DNA of 64,000 bases from Sphingobacteriales bacterium. Its GTDB lineage: Bacteria; Bacteroidota; Bacteroidia; Chitinophagales; UBA2359. A program made the position numbers and the translations under genes. Under the pieces are notes generated by a model. It made no database searches. It was not told the DNA's origin and saw nothing but the letters and a program-made list of their open reading frames with translations. The stretch covers positions 186,001 through 250,000 of the forward strand of contig JADJJT010000001.1 of the NCBI GenBank assembly GCA_016706405.1, read 5' to 3'. This document shows, one piece after another, positions 42,750 to 51,973 of the stretch. Each line of letters starts with the position of its first letter. The stretch's first letter is position 1.

Positions 42750-43825
42750 TCAATCGCCAGAGGTATCGCTGTAGGGGGTTTTGTTGCTACCGTCTGTGGT
42801 GGTGCGCGATATAGATTCGCGCATATTGGTATCGGCTTTTAGGTTTTGCAGGCGATAAAAATCAAGTGCACCAAGTTGGCCTTTTCGCAGGGCTTCGGCC
42901 ATTGCCAGCGGCAGTTCGGCTTCGGCCTGTATTACGTTGGCACGGGCTTCTTGGGCTTTTGCTTTCATTTGCTGTTCTAAGGCTATGGCTTCTAAGCGCT
43001 TTTTTCGGCTTGTGTTTCGGCTTCTAAGCGGGCTACTGCATCGGCTTCGCGGCGAAGGCGGGTGCCTATATTATCGCCCACTTTAACGGTTGCAATGTCT
43101 ATTGATAAAATTTTGTATCCGGTATTTTTATCACAAAAATAATCGCGCTCAACAGCATCGGCAATAACTTCAGGGCTTTCAAGTACAGTGCTGTGGCGCT
43201 CGCTCGAGCCTATTTCGCTTACGATACCTTCGGCAACCCTGGCAATAATGGTTTCTTCGCCCGGCGCGCCTAAAAAGCGGGTAAGTTCCGCGCGGATAGT
43301 AACTTTTGCTTCTGTGTTTAGCTCAATACCATCTTTGGCAACCCCTCGCACTGTTGTAGTCAAAACTACTTTTGGTTTAATGGCTGTTTGCACTACTTCC
43401 AACACATTATGCCCGGCTAAATCAATGGCTTTTAGTATTTCAAATAAGCGTAGCTGCGCTTGGTATTCGGTAGGCAAACTAAATTGTTGTTGAATTTGCC
43501 CTATAATATTAGCACTTTTTGCTGCCACCATAGCACTTACCACTTTATCTACGTCTCCTTTTGCCTGGTGGTGACTTTCTAAAGAAGAGCTGGTTATTTC
43601 ATTTAATCCGGCTTGTTTTGCAGTAATAAGGCTTCGCACTATTTTATCGGGCGGTACGCCTCTAATACGCATACTTAACATACGCAGCGGCGAAATATTT
43701 ACCCCCGACATAAATGCTGCCAGCCACAAACCCATAGGAACATAATAAAAAAGCACAAACACAGCTAAGGCAATAAGCAAAATGGGTAGGCCATAAGCAA
43801 GTAGTAAATTAACAATATTATCCAT
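42750..43825 (-). pseudogene. floA: Flotillin-like FloA, split by a single-base frameshift
   Basis: The first frame (43825-42992, 277 residues) has the N-terminal membrane hairpin and most of the SPFH-like core (MRIRGVPPDKIVRSLI, ESPEVIADAVERDYF). The rest of FloA, MKAKAQEARANVIQAEAE to TNMRESISR, continues in another frame down to 42750. The two join if one extra A is read in the run of six (minus strand, 43005-43000). The restored protein of about 358 residues has the normal FloA layout with its Ala/Glu-rich coiled coil. FloA forms membrane microdomains. The split may be a homopolymer sequencing error, a true mutation or translational slippage. Confidence 0.85.
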
Positions 43826-43869
43826 GGGTTTATGTTAGAAATGTTAACGTTTAGGAAGTAAACAAAAAA

Positions 43870-45228
43870 TTATAGAACCCCTACTTCGTTTTCGACTAAA
43901 ACAGTGCCATCGGGGGCAATTTGGTGTAAGCCCACGGTGGTGATTTCGTTTACTAAAAGTGGGTCGTAAGGGGTGGTTATTTTAATATAATTGTCGGTAA
44001 AGCCGTTCATGGTTTGGCCGTCTGTTTCGGCCTCGAAAAGTACCGGGCGAGTTGTTTTAAGGTGTTGTTCATAAAAAAAGCGGCGTTTTTTGTCGCTTAA
44101 AATATGCAACATTTGGCTGCGTTGCTGGCGTTGGCTGGCGGGCACTACCGGTTTTAAGGTTAGTGCGTGGGTATTGGGGCGCTCGCTGTAGGTAAACACG
44201 TGTAAATACGATACGTCTAACTCGTTAATAAAATTATAGGTATCTAAAAAATGTGCTTGTGTTTCGCCGGGGTGGCCAACAATTACGTCTGCCCCAATGC
44301 AGGCGTGTGGCATTTGTTGTTTAATGCGGGCTACTCGCTGCGCATAAAGCTCGCGTTGGTAGCGGCGGCGCATAAATTGCAAGATTTGGTTGTTACCTGC
44401 TTGTAGCGGAACATGAAAATGAGGCATAAAGCACCGCGATTCAGCTACAAAATCAATAATTTCGTCGGTTAATAAATTGGGTTCAATAGAAGATATCCGG
44501 ATGCGTGGAACCGGCGCTTCGGCATCTAAAGTTTTAATTAAATCGAAAAAATTAGAGGACAATACTGCGGCCTCATCCGGATTTCCGGAAAAAACAGCAT
44601 GGCCATAATCTCCAATATTTACACCGGTAAGCACAATTTCTTGTACGCCCATTGCGGCAATTTCGTGGGCATTTTTAATAATATTAGCTACCGAGTCGCT
44701 GCGGCTGCTGCCACGTGCTAAGGGTATGGTACAAAAGGCGCATTTATAATTGCACCCGTCTTGTATTTTTAAAAATGAGCGGGTGCGTTCGCCAATCGAA
44801 AAGGCATCGACAAAAAAATTAGCTTCGGTTATATGGCCTGCTACGGCGCGGCCTTGCCCTTTTGGTTGTTTGGTTAAGGTAGTTAAATGAGCAGGCAAGT
44901 TAAATTTTTCGGCGGCGCCCAAAACCAAATCAACCCCTTCAATTTGGGTAATTTCGGTAGGTTTTAGCTGGGCGTAACAGCCTATCACTACTATAAAGGC
45001 GTTGGGGTTGTATTTAAGCGCTTCGCGCACTACTTTTCGGCATTTTTTATCGGCATTATCGGTTACCGAACAAGTGTTAATTACATATACATTGGCCGCC
45101 TCATGAAAAGCAGCAATTTGAAAACCCGCCTGGTTAACCAACCGTCCTAACGACGAGGTTTCGCTGTAATTTAGCTTACAGCCCAAAGTGTAAAAAGCTA
45201 TGGTTTTATGTTGGTTGGCAGTGTGCAT
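43870..45228 (-). CDS. mtaB: tRNA-t(6)A37 methylthiotransferase
   Basis: From the ATG at 45228 the enzyme has 452 residues. The N-terminal methylthiotransferase domain carries three cysteines for one iron-sulfur cluster (TLGCKLNYSE, NTCSVTD, IGCYAQ). The radical-SAM domain has DGCNYKCAFCTIP. The C-terminal TRAM-like domain is present. MtaB adds a methylthio group to t6A at position 37 of certain tRNAs. A TATTTTTG -7 box ends 12 bp before the start and rules out the longer frame. It is divergent from the Gfo/Idh/MocA gene. The length is normal. Confidence 0.93.
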   Translation of the reverse strand: MHTANQHKTIAFYTLGCKLNYSETSSLGRLVNQAGFQIAAFHEAANVYVINTCSVTDNADKKCRKVVREALKYNPNAFIVVIGCYAQLKPTEITQIEGVDLVLGAAEKFNLPAHLTTLTKQPKGQGRAVAGHITEANFFVDAFSIGERTRSFLKIQDGCNYKCAFCTIPLARGSSRSDSVANIIKNAHEIAAMGVQEIVLTGVNIGDYGHAVFSGNPDEAAVLSSNFFDLIKTLDAEAPVPRIRISSIEPNLLTDEIIDFVAESRCFMPHFHVPLQAGNNQILQFMRRRYQRELYAQRVARIKQQMPHACIGADVIVGHPGETQAHFLDTYNFINELDVSYLHVFTYSERPNTHALTLKPVVPASQRQQRSQMLHILSDKKRRFFYEQHLKTTRPVLFEAETDGQTMNGFTDNYIKITTPYDPLLVNEITTVGLHQIAPDGTVLVENEVGVL

Positions 45229-45239
45229 AGTAGTAGGCA

Positions 45240-45247
45240 CAAAAATA
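45240..45247 (-). promoter_or_regulatory. -7 box of mtaB
   Basis: On the minus strand TATTTTTG (45247 to 45240) ends 12 bp before the ATG at 45228, implying a very short leader, and decides the start. Confidence 0.5.
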
Positions 45248-45302
45248 CGGTAATTTTGGTGGTAGCAAACCATTAAGGGCGGCTATGCAGGCAAAAAAAG
45301 CG

Positions 45303-45310
45303 TATCTTTG
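45303..45310 (+). promoter_or_regulatory. -7 box of the Gfo/Idh/MocA gene
   Basis: TATCTTTG matches TAnnTTTG, 35 bp before the ATG at 45346. Confidence 0.5.
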
Positions 45311-45345
45311 TTTGTTTTTTATAAAAAAACCGGGCAAAAGCCACT

Positions 45346-46338
45346 ATGAAGCCTAAAACTGATAATTTAAAGCCAATAGCAATCGGAATTTTTGGTGTAG
45401 GACACTTAGGCAAAATACACGTTAAGTTATTGAAAGAAATGCCGCAGTGGTTCCGGATATCCGGATTTTACGACCCCGATGAATCGGCTTCACAATATGC
45501 AAGCCGCGAGTTGGGGCTACACGGCTTTAATCATCCACTTGAATTAGTACAAGCTGTTGATGTCGTTTTAGTGGCATCTCCTACGGCTACACATTTTGAC
45601 CTGGCTTTGCTATCCATTGAAAACAATAAACATGTTTTTATTGAAAAACCGGTGTGCGCCAACGAAACACAAGCCGCCGCTTTGTTGCAGGCAACCGAGG
45701 GTAAAAACTTAGTAATTCAGGTGGGGCATGTTGAGCGGTTTAACCCCGTATTTACTGCGTTGATGCCGCATTTGGGCAGTTTTAAACCCCAAAAAATGGT
45801 GGCGCAGCGCATTGCCCCCTTTACTCCGCGTGGTGCCGACGTTTCGGTAGTGCATGATTTAATGATTCACGATTTAGACCTTGCCTTTGCCATAGCGGGT
45901 AAAACAGCCGAGGTGGTGTTTATTGAGGCCACCGGCGAGGCCGTAGTAACGCCCACCCTTGACATAGCTCATGTACGTTTAATTTTTGATACCGGTTTTG
46001 AAGTCAACCTCGAAGCCAACCGATGTGCCCAGCACCGCGTTAGGGGTTTTAAATTAATGGATAACCAAACTTGTTTTAAGGCCGATCTACTGCATCAAAA
46101 ATTGAGTTACTGGCATTTAACCGGTAAAAAACCAAATACGCATACCCCGGTTGAAGTAAAAATTACCAACCACAATGCTATTGCCCAAGAGTTAACGGCT
46201 TTTGCCTGCGCTATTGCCAACCAACACGAGCCGCCTTTGGTCAATTTGGCAACTGCCTATAAGGCAATGCACCTTTCAGACCAAATTTGCCAAATAATTT
46301 CGCAACAAAACCAAGTGCAACCATTGGTGTACAATTAA
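45346..46338 (+). CDS. Gfo/Idh/MocA family oxidoreductase
   Basis: A 330-residue NAD(P)-dependent oxidoreductase. The Rossmann motif GIFGVGHLGKIHVKLL is at the N-terminus, and the catalytic-site Lys-Pro in VFIEKPVCANE lies near residue 100. HDLMIHDLDLAFAI, further on, is typical of the C-terminal substrate domain. Members reduce or oxidise sugars and related polyols; the substrate cannot be told here. It ends 39 bp before the restriction enzyme gene, which has a different composition and is unlikely to be functionally linked. Confidence 0.87.
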   Translation: MKPKTDNLKPIAIGIFGVGHLGKIHVKLLKEMPQWFRISGFYDPDESASQYASRELGLHGFNHPLELVQAVDVVLVASPTATHFDLALLSIENNKHVFIEKPVCANETQAAALLQATEGKNLVIQVGHVERFNPVFTALMPHLGSFKPQKMVAQRIAPFTPRGADVSVVHDLMIHDLDLAFAIAGKTAEVVFIEATGEAVVTPTLDIAHVRLIFDTGFEVNLEANRCAQHRVRGFKLMDNQTCFKADLLHQKLSYWHLTGKKPNTHTPVEVKITNHNAIAQELTAFACAIANQHEPPLVNLATAYKAMHLSDQICQIISQQNQVQPLVYN

Positions 46339-46377
46339 CGTTTAATAATATTCTAATAGCAATAATAACTGAATAAA

Positions 46378-47124
46378 ATGCTTGAAACCAACCAAAAAGT
46401 CTTTGAAGATGTAAAGGGAAGATACTATTTTGCCCCTATTAAAAAGAATTTTGAGCAAAAAGTGAAAGAGGTAGGAGCAGAAAAAGCCATCTCGTGTTTG
46501 ACGGATATAATGCAAAAATCAACTGCGGAAGTTGAGAAAATTATCCAAAAACGTATCAAAAGTGGCGAAATAAATGACGCTTCACAGACGAGAAAAGCGG
46601 TTGCAGGAAATGGTTTTCAATGTTTAGTGGCTTATGCGTTAATTTATTTGCAGAATGAAGGTTTGATAAACAAAGATTTGGTGATAACACTTAAACCCAA
46701 AAAACATAAACTCATAGAAGATTACGCCACGATACAAGTAGGCGATGACGTTCAAAAACCAGATGTGGATTTGATGATATACCACAACAAAAAATTAGAA
46801 AAAGCACCTGTATTAATTTTCTCAATGAAAACATCTTTGAGAGAAAGAGTGGGGCAAACCTACAAATGGAAACTTTTAATGGACATTGCAACATCAAAGG
46901 ACTGTATGCAAATCAAACAAAAATACGGTTTGAGTTTTGAAGTAAAAGCGGATTTTAGGGTAGGTTTCATCACGACTAATTTTTATGACGAAATTACGCA
47001 ACCGCAGCAAATAGGAATGTTGAATTTCTTTGATTTTGTGTATCTTACCAAATCGGGTAAGTTCAAATCGCCTATCAACGAGTTTTCAAAAATTGTATCA
47101 GACCTCAAAACACTTTACAAATGA
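46378..47124 (+). CDS. Type II restriction endonuclease, BsaWI-like (CCGG family)
   Basis: A 248-residue protein resembling the BsaWI family of type II enzymes. The nuclease motif runs P128-D129, then S149-M150-K151. Directly after comes R155-E156-R157 within KTSLRERVGQ, matching the R-(D/E)-R element that CCGG-family enzymes (Cfr10I, AgeI, BsaWI) use to read the CCGG core. It overlaps the methyltransferase gene by four bases (ATGA), giving a compact restriction-modification pair. Recognition of WCCGGW or TCCGGA is predicted from family, not proven. Codon use differs from the preceding oxidoreductase gene, suggesting transfer. Confidence 0.8.
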   Translation: MLETNQKVFEDVKGRYYFAPIKKNFEQKVKEVGAEKAISCLTDIMQKSTAEVEKIIQKRIKSGEINDASQTRKAVAGNGFQCLVAYALIYLQNEGLINKDLVITLKPKKHKLIEDYATIQVGDDVQKPDVDLMIYHNKKLEKAPVLIFSMKTSLRERVGQTYKWKLLMDIATSKDCMQIKQKYGLSFEVKADFRVGFITTNFYDEITQPQQIGMLNFFDFVYLTKSGKFKSPINEFSKIVSDLKTLYK

Positions 47125-48368
47125 TACTAACCGAGAAAAAATATACAGATTTTTCGTGGGACTTTGTAGGGGCAAATACCAAGCAATTTACGCATTGCTA
47201 CCACAACTACCCCGCTATGATGATACCACAAATTGCAGAACGTATTTTGTCAAAATACGGTGAAGATAGTCATTTGCTTTTTGACCCTTATTGTGGTACA
47301 GGAACGAGTTTAGTAGAAGCCAATTTGAAAGGAATTAACGCTATTGGTACAGACTTAAACCCATTGGCAAGACTTATTGCAAAAACAAAAACGACCAAAA
47401 TAAATCTACAAATTTTAGATTTGTATCTCAAAGATTTTAATGATTATATGTTTAGCTTGTTGTTTAATTTCAATACGGTAAGCGTAGTAGTTCCTGAAAT
47501 AAAAAATATTGATTTTTGGTTTGATAGGGCAGTACAAGAAAAATTAGCTATTATTAAAACTTTCATTGACAAAATAGAAGAGCAAAGCATAAGCAATTTT
47601 TTTAAAATAGCATTTAGCGAAACCGTAAGAGAAAGTAGCTTTACACGCAATAGCGAGTTTAAACTTTTCAGAATGACCGCTGAACAGATGCAAAGATTCA
47701 ATCCGGATGTATTTGGCTTAATGCAGAGCAAATTAGCTCGAAACCATAAAGGTCTAAATGCATTTTTAGGACAAGAAAAAAATGCAAATTCACAAATCTA
47801 TGATTTTAATACAAGTAATGGAGTGCAGCATATTGAAAGTGAAAGTATTGATATTGTTGTAACTTCACCGCCTTATGGAGATAGCCGCACAACTGTTGCC
47901 TATGGGCAATTTTCACGACTTGCCAACGAATGGTTAGGTGTAGAAAATGCCAACCAAATTGACAATAACTTAATGGGTGGTAAAAGACAAAAAGAAGTTT
48001 GTAATTTTGACAGTTTGGCACTTAAAGAAAGCCTTGAAAAAATTGCATCGGCAGACGAAAAAAGAGCCAAAGAAGTTTCTTCGTTTTATTGCGACTATCA
48101 AAAGTCTATTGAAAACGTAGCCAAAACTATCAAAAAAGGTGGTTATGCTTGTTATGTCGTAGGGAATAGAAAAGTAAAAGGTGAAGTTTTGCCGACAGAC
48201 GAAATAACCAAAGACTTTTTTGAAAATCAAGGTTTTTTACATATTGAAACTATTATTCGTAATATTCCTAATAAACGTATGCCAAGCAAAAATAGCCCTA
48301 CAAACGAAACAGGAAAAAAAGACGAAACAATGAATAACGAGTATATTGTGATAATGCGAAAAGAATAA
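47121..48368 (+). CDS. DNA amino-methyltransferase of the BsaWI-like system
   Basis: A 415-residue site-specific methyltransferase with the SAM motif DPYCGTGTSLVEA at 55-67 and the catalytic TSPPYGDSRTT at 248-258. The order is beta-class and the TSPPY motif suggests N4-cytosine methylation. Its start overlaps the nuclease stop (ATGA), so the two are translationally coupled. Its job is to protect the host at the sites the nuclease would cut. In a genome with very many TCCGGA words, its activity would be essential if the nuclease reads a CCGG core. Confidence 0.88.
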   Translation: MILTEKKYTDFSWDFVGANTKQFTHCYHNYPAMMIPQIAERILSKYGEDSHLLFDPYCGTGTSLVEANLKGINAIGTDLNPLARLIAKTKTTKINLQILDLYLKDFNDYMFSLLFNFNTVSVVVPEIKNIDFWFDRAVQEKLAIIKTFIDKIEEQSISNFFKIAFSETVRESSFTRNSEFKLFRMTAEQMQRFNPDVFGLMQSKLARNHKGLNAFLGQEKNANSQIYDFNTSNGVQHIESESIDIVVTSPPYGDSRTTVAYGQFSRLANEWLGVENANQIDNNLMGGKRQKEVCNFDSLALKESLEKIASADEKRAKEVSSFYCDYQKSIENVAKTIKKGGYACYVVGNRKVKGEVLPTDEITKDFFENQGFLHIETIIRNIPNKRMPSKNSPTNETGKKDETMNNEYIVIMRKE

Positions 48369-48482
48369 AAAAACAGCACAGGCAATTGCATTAAAAAAAA
48401 ATTTAAGAACCCACCTGCCGCATATATTGTTATTTGATTTTACGAAATAACATAAATAATTTGCTGCACCGAAACTAAGACC

Positions 48483-49389
48483 ATGCTAACCACAATACCA
48501 TTTTTTATCCGGATAAAAAAAACACTGACCCCCGTTGCCTTTTTGTTGCTGCTGCTATTGCTAATTTTATGCCTGCCGCAATGTACGCCCAACGAAGACC
48601 CTCTGCCGGCGTATATAAAAATTGATTCTACCTTGTTTACCGCCGAACCCACACAAGGCACCGCCCAACAAAAAATAGAAGCGGTTTGGTTGTATAATAA
48701 CAACGTATTACAAGGTGTTTACGAACTGCCAGCTACCATACCCATTATTGAAACCGGAAACCGCAATATTATTATCCAAGCTGCCGTAGCCAATAGTGGG
48801 CGCAACGACTGGCGACTGATTTACCCGTTTTTTACCGCTTGGGAAAACACCGTAAGTTTAACACCGCTTGAAACGGTTACCTTAACGCCAAATTTTACCT
48901 ATAATAATTTTCCGACTTATTTTGATTTTTTGGGCGATTTTGAATTGGGTAACGATTTTCAAACACTTAATGATAGCGTGCCGCTTTTAATAACTGAAAA
49001 TCCCAACGAAGTATTTGAAGGTAACCGAAGTGCCAAGCTAAGCCTAAACGCCGCAGCACCCCCAATTTGTAATTGCTACCATTGATAGCTACAATTTGCC
49101 CGCCGCCGGAAAACCTGTTTTTTTAGAATTACACTACCGTTGCGAAGCTCCTTTTCAAATATCCTTAATTTTTTTCCAAAAAACGGGCGATGTTGACAAT
49201 TATCCGGTAATGTTTGTAAACGATAAACTTACTTGGAATAAAATTTATGCCAATATGGGTAACTCGGTTACTGATGTATTGGCTAATGGCGGTAAAAACA
49301 TCCGGATAGCGATAACGGGCAACCTGCCTGATAGCCTATCAACTGCTAATTTTTATTTTGATAATATTAAATTAGTGCATCAAAACTAA
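48483..49389 (+). pseudogene. Hypothetical lipoprotein split by a frameshift
   Basis: The first frame (48483-49085, 200 residues) starts with a signal sequence and a possible lipobox ending LPQC (residue 34). It reads into NAAAPPICNCYH and stops. The continuation (to 49389, VHQN) is in another frame beginning QFVIATIDSYNLPAAGKP. Removing one C from the CCCCC run at 49059-49063 joins them into about 301 residues. The mature part looks beta-rich with a C-terminal segment similar to carbohydrate-binding or Ig-like modules. Family and function are not recognised. It may be a genuine gene with a base-calling error. Confidence 0.7.
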
Positions 49390-49462
49390 GTCTTATGATG
49401 GTATTTTGTGTGTGTTTAAACTAACCATTTTTGCCAGCAGCCTTGTTGCTTTGCTAATATTG

Positions 49463-50506
49463 ACGTGAGTTCGGAGATTTACTTAGTAAATTTTAGCAAG
49501 ATCTACTTGAGGTTTATTGGGGTAAAACTGATAGGCTACCAAGCTAGCGACTATATGGACAAAAGCATTCTGTGGTTTTCTGTGTCTGGTATGTTCTAAG
49601 TCAAAAACCGAGGGTCAAAATATCATTAATGGCTTCAATCATAGGTCTTTTTTTCAATAAGAGCCTTTCTTCTAAGGACATTAGTCTGTTTTTCATATTC
49701 TTTTTGACTTTGGTAATTATTTTTAGTCCTTTTTCAAAAAAGTTGTTCCATAAGGTAGTCAAATAGCCTTTATCGCCAAACAATGTGCCTGATATTTTCT
49801 CTAATAGCTTGTTTAAGAGGTCTTTACTATTGTCTGCCACCTGTCCTGTAGTCAAAGCAAAGTCCACGATTTGTCCTTTGTGATTGACTATCAGGTGGAG
49901 CTTAAAGCCGAAAACCACCCCATAGAAGATTTTCCTTTCGAGGCGGTTTGAGCAAAAACTTTATGTTGCTTGGCTCGCAGCATGTCACAAACAGGTAGCG
50001 CTTTGGCATCTATGTAATAAATTCCTTTTTTTTCTGCTTGCTGGCAGGTTAATTTGGCTAAAATCGCCATAGGAAGAGCAACCCGTTCTATTAACTCTAT
50101 AAAATAGTTGTAGGATGGGGCAGTAGGAAAATAGGTCTTTAAGTCATTCAAAACCAATGCTTTATAGTAATATTCAAAACATTTATAGCCCGAATAGTGG
50201 TAGAAAATCAGAATCGTAAGTATCTCACTTTCCGAAATTTTGGGCACACTACGAGGCCAGGCATTGTTTTACCTTCGCTAAGCCAATGCTGAGCAACCCA
50301 TTGTTGCATCAGCAAACAGGCATTATCTACAAAAAAATAATTCAAATAACATGGACACATCAAATTTTGTATCTTTTGACTTCATAAAAACAGGGGGTAG
50401 TATTGTTTGCAGTTTTGGACACTACAAAGATAACTATGCTCCTGTTTTTATTCCTATCAACTATACTAATCCCCCTATTTTTTATAGCTTAGCTCCGAAT
50501 TCACGT
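49463..50506 (-). mobile_element. IS982-family insertion sequence, 1044 bp
   Basis: Terminal inverted repeats ACGTGAGTTCGGAG (49463) and ACGTGAATTCGGAG (from 50506 on the minus strand) bound the element. An 8 bp target duplication TAATATTG sits outside both ends (49455-49462 and 50507-50514). The transposase is on the minus strand and carries two frameshifts. The insertion lies inside the promoter of the lipoprotein gene at 50583, separating its -33 from its -7 box. Confidence 0.92.
49601..50360 (-). pseudogene. IS982-family transposase with two frameshifts
   Basis: The probable start is the ATG at 50360 (MCPCYLNYFFVDNACLL). A first frameshift near 50255 leads into VPKISESEILTILIFYHYSGY, and a second near 49912 splits GWF/GFKLHLIVNHKGQ. 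Characteristic IS982 blocks are YYIDAKALPVCDMLRAKQHKVF, RGKSSMG-type KGKSSMGWF, and FGDKGYLTTLW with the last catalytic residues near the C-terminus. With one missing T restored at the second break the reading frame continues correctly. The copy is probably inactive as read. Confidence 0.85.
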
Positions 50507-50525
50507 TAATATTGACAAGATACAC

Positions 50526-50533
50526 TACCTTTG
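50526..50533 (+). promoter_or_regulatory. -7 box of the lipoprotein gene, separated from its -33 box by IS982
   Basis: TACCTTTG lies 50 bp before the ATG at 50583. Removing the IS and one target copy brings TTTG (49450-49453) to 20 bp upstream, the ideal spacing. At present CACG from the IS end occupies the -33 position. Confidence 0.65.
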
Positions 50534-50582
50534 CTTTTTATTTATTAATTAATTAACTAATTATTGTAATTTAACACAAATC

Positions 50583-51050
50583 ATGCCCTTTTTTAATCAG
50601 TTTTATAAAAAAGTTTTTTTATTGGGACTTGGCGTATTATTCATTTTTAGCGGCTGCGACCCCACCGCTACCACAGACGACACCTGCACCCTTAGTCTTA
50701 AATCGGTAACAATAAACCCCAGCACGGTTGCCGCCGGCGGCGATGTTTCAGCTACCCTTACCCTTTCGGGGACTGCCCTAACAAACGCCAACGACAATGT
50801 TATAAAAAGCTCAATTTCGGTTTACTTAGACAAAGATGGCAACCTAAATACTAACAGCGACCCTCAATTAGATGCCTTTGCCCCCGGCGCAATATCGGGA
50901 AGCGGGCAACTGTTTTTTGACCAAATTGTAATACCTTTTGGCACAAGTTCGGGAAGTTATAGCCTTACTTTTGTACTTGAGCCAGTAAGTTGTGGGTCGG
51001 GCAATTTATCATCGAGCGATAAAATATCGAAAAATGTTACCGTAAATTAA
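50583..51050 (+). CDS. Hypothetical lipoprotein
   Basis: A 155-residue lipoprotein. The signal peptide ends at FSGC with the acylated Cys at residue 25. The mature part (26-155) is Thr/Ser-rich and probably beta-sandwich, with a repeated Ig-like rhythm (TINPSTVAAGGDVSATLTLSG, then SISVYLDKDGN). No named family is recognised. Expression is likely reduced by the IS982 insertion in its promoter, unless the element supplies a substitute. It is not obviously linked to the LpxH-like gene downstream. Confidence 0.7.
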   Translation: MPFFNQFYKKVFLLGLGVLFIFSGCDPTATTDDTCTLSLKSVTINPSTVAAGGDVSATLTLSGTALTNANDNVIKSSISVYLDKDGNLNTNSDPQLDAFAPGAISGSGQLFFDQIVIPFGTSSGSYSLTFVLEPVSCGSGNLSSSDKISKNVTVN

Positions 51051-51159
51051 CGAACTAAACAGGGCTGTGTTTAAGTAACACAAAAGGGACTAAACTGTGC
51101 CTGCCTTATTAGTTGTTTGCCTCTCTCTCTCGATTAAATTAAAATTATACTTATATTTT

Positions 51160-51906
51160 TTGATTTATTTTGCCTCCGACCTGCATTTAGGTAGCCCCAA
51201 CCATGCCGAAAGCCTTGTGCGCGAACAACTTTTTGTACAATGGCTGCAAAAAGAGGTTGCACCTAACGCTACCGAGTTGTATATTGTGGGCGATTTGTTC
51301 GATTTTTGGTTTGAATATAAAACAGTAGTGCCGCGCGGGTACGTGCGTGTGTTAGGTGCGTTGGCACAACTGCGCGATGCTGGTTTGCCTATTTTCTTTT
51401 TCTCTGGAAACCACGACTTGTGGATGTTTGGCTATTTTGAAAAAGAACTGAACATACCCGTTTCTTCGCAACCGGTTATTAAAACCATTGGCAATCATAA
51501 TTTTTATATTGCGCACGGCGACGGGCTTGGCCCCGGCGATACTGGCTATAAATGGATTAAAAAATGGCTTTTTACCAACCGTTTTTGCCAATGGCTTATG
51601 CGCGTGTCGCATCCGGATATTGCTATTGGGCTGGCCAATTTTTTTTCGACTAAAAGTAGGCAGCATAACCAAAAAAAAATTGAACAGTTATTATCTGCTG
51701 AAAGCAACCGATTAATAAATTATGCGCAAACTACTTTACAAACAAATCCGCACATTCATTTTTTTGTATTTGGGCATCAACACCACCCACAAACAACAGT
51801 TTTAAGCCCAACTTGCCAATACATTAATTTAGGCGATTGGATAACCCATTTTACTTATGCTGTTTACAATGGTCAAAACTTGCAACTATATACCTACAAG
51901 CCATAA
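51160..51906 (+). CDS. lpxH: UDP-2,3-diacylglucosamine diphosphatase-like phosphoesterase
   Basis: From the TTG at 51160 (read as Met, then IYFASDLHLGSP) the protein has 248 residues. An open frame begins at a GTG at 51097, but its first 21 residues are hydrophobic and outside the family, so the later start is preferred; it remains uncertain. The metallophosphoesterase motifs are complete: SDLHLG, VGDLFDFWFE, FFSGNHDLW, IAHGDGLGPGD, and FGHQHHP. LpxH removes UMP from UDP-diacylglucosamine in lipid A synthesis at the inner membrane. Homologues in this phylum follow the same layout. Confidence 0.85.
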   Translation: MIYFASDLHLGSPNHAESLVREQLFVQWLQKEVAPNATELYIVGDLFDFWFEYKTVVPRGYVRVLGALAQLRDAGLPIFFFSGNHDLWMFGYFEKELNIPVSSQPVIKTIGNHNFYIAHGDGLGPGDTGYKWIKKWLFTNRFCQWLMRVSHPDIAIGLANFFSTKSRQHNQKKIEQLLSAESNRLINYAQTTLQTNPHIHFFVFGHQHHPQTTVLSPTCQYINLGDWITHFTYAVYNGQNLQLYTYKP

Positions 51907-51973
51907 AGCAGTTTTATGGTTTTGATTTAAATAAATAATAACTTTGTACTGAATATTTTTAATACTAAATATC

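Noticed and set aside
42992..43005. Programmed -1 frameshifting in floA
   Set aside because: The in-frame codons are GAA AAA AGC, not A-AAA-AAG, and no stimulating stem was seen. FloA is not known to need recoding.
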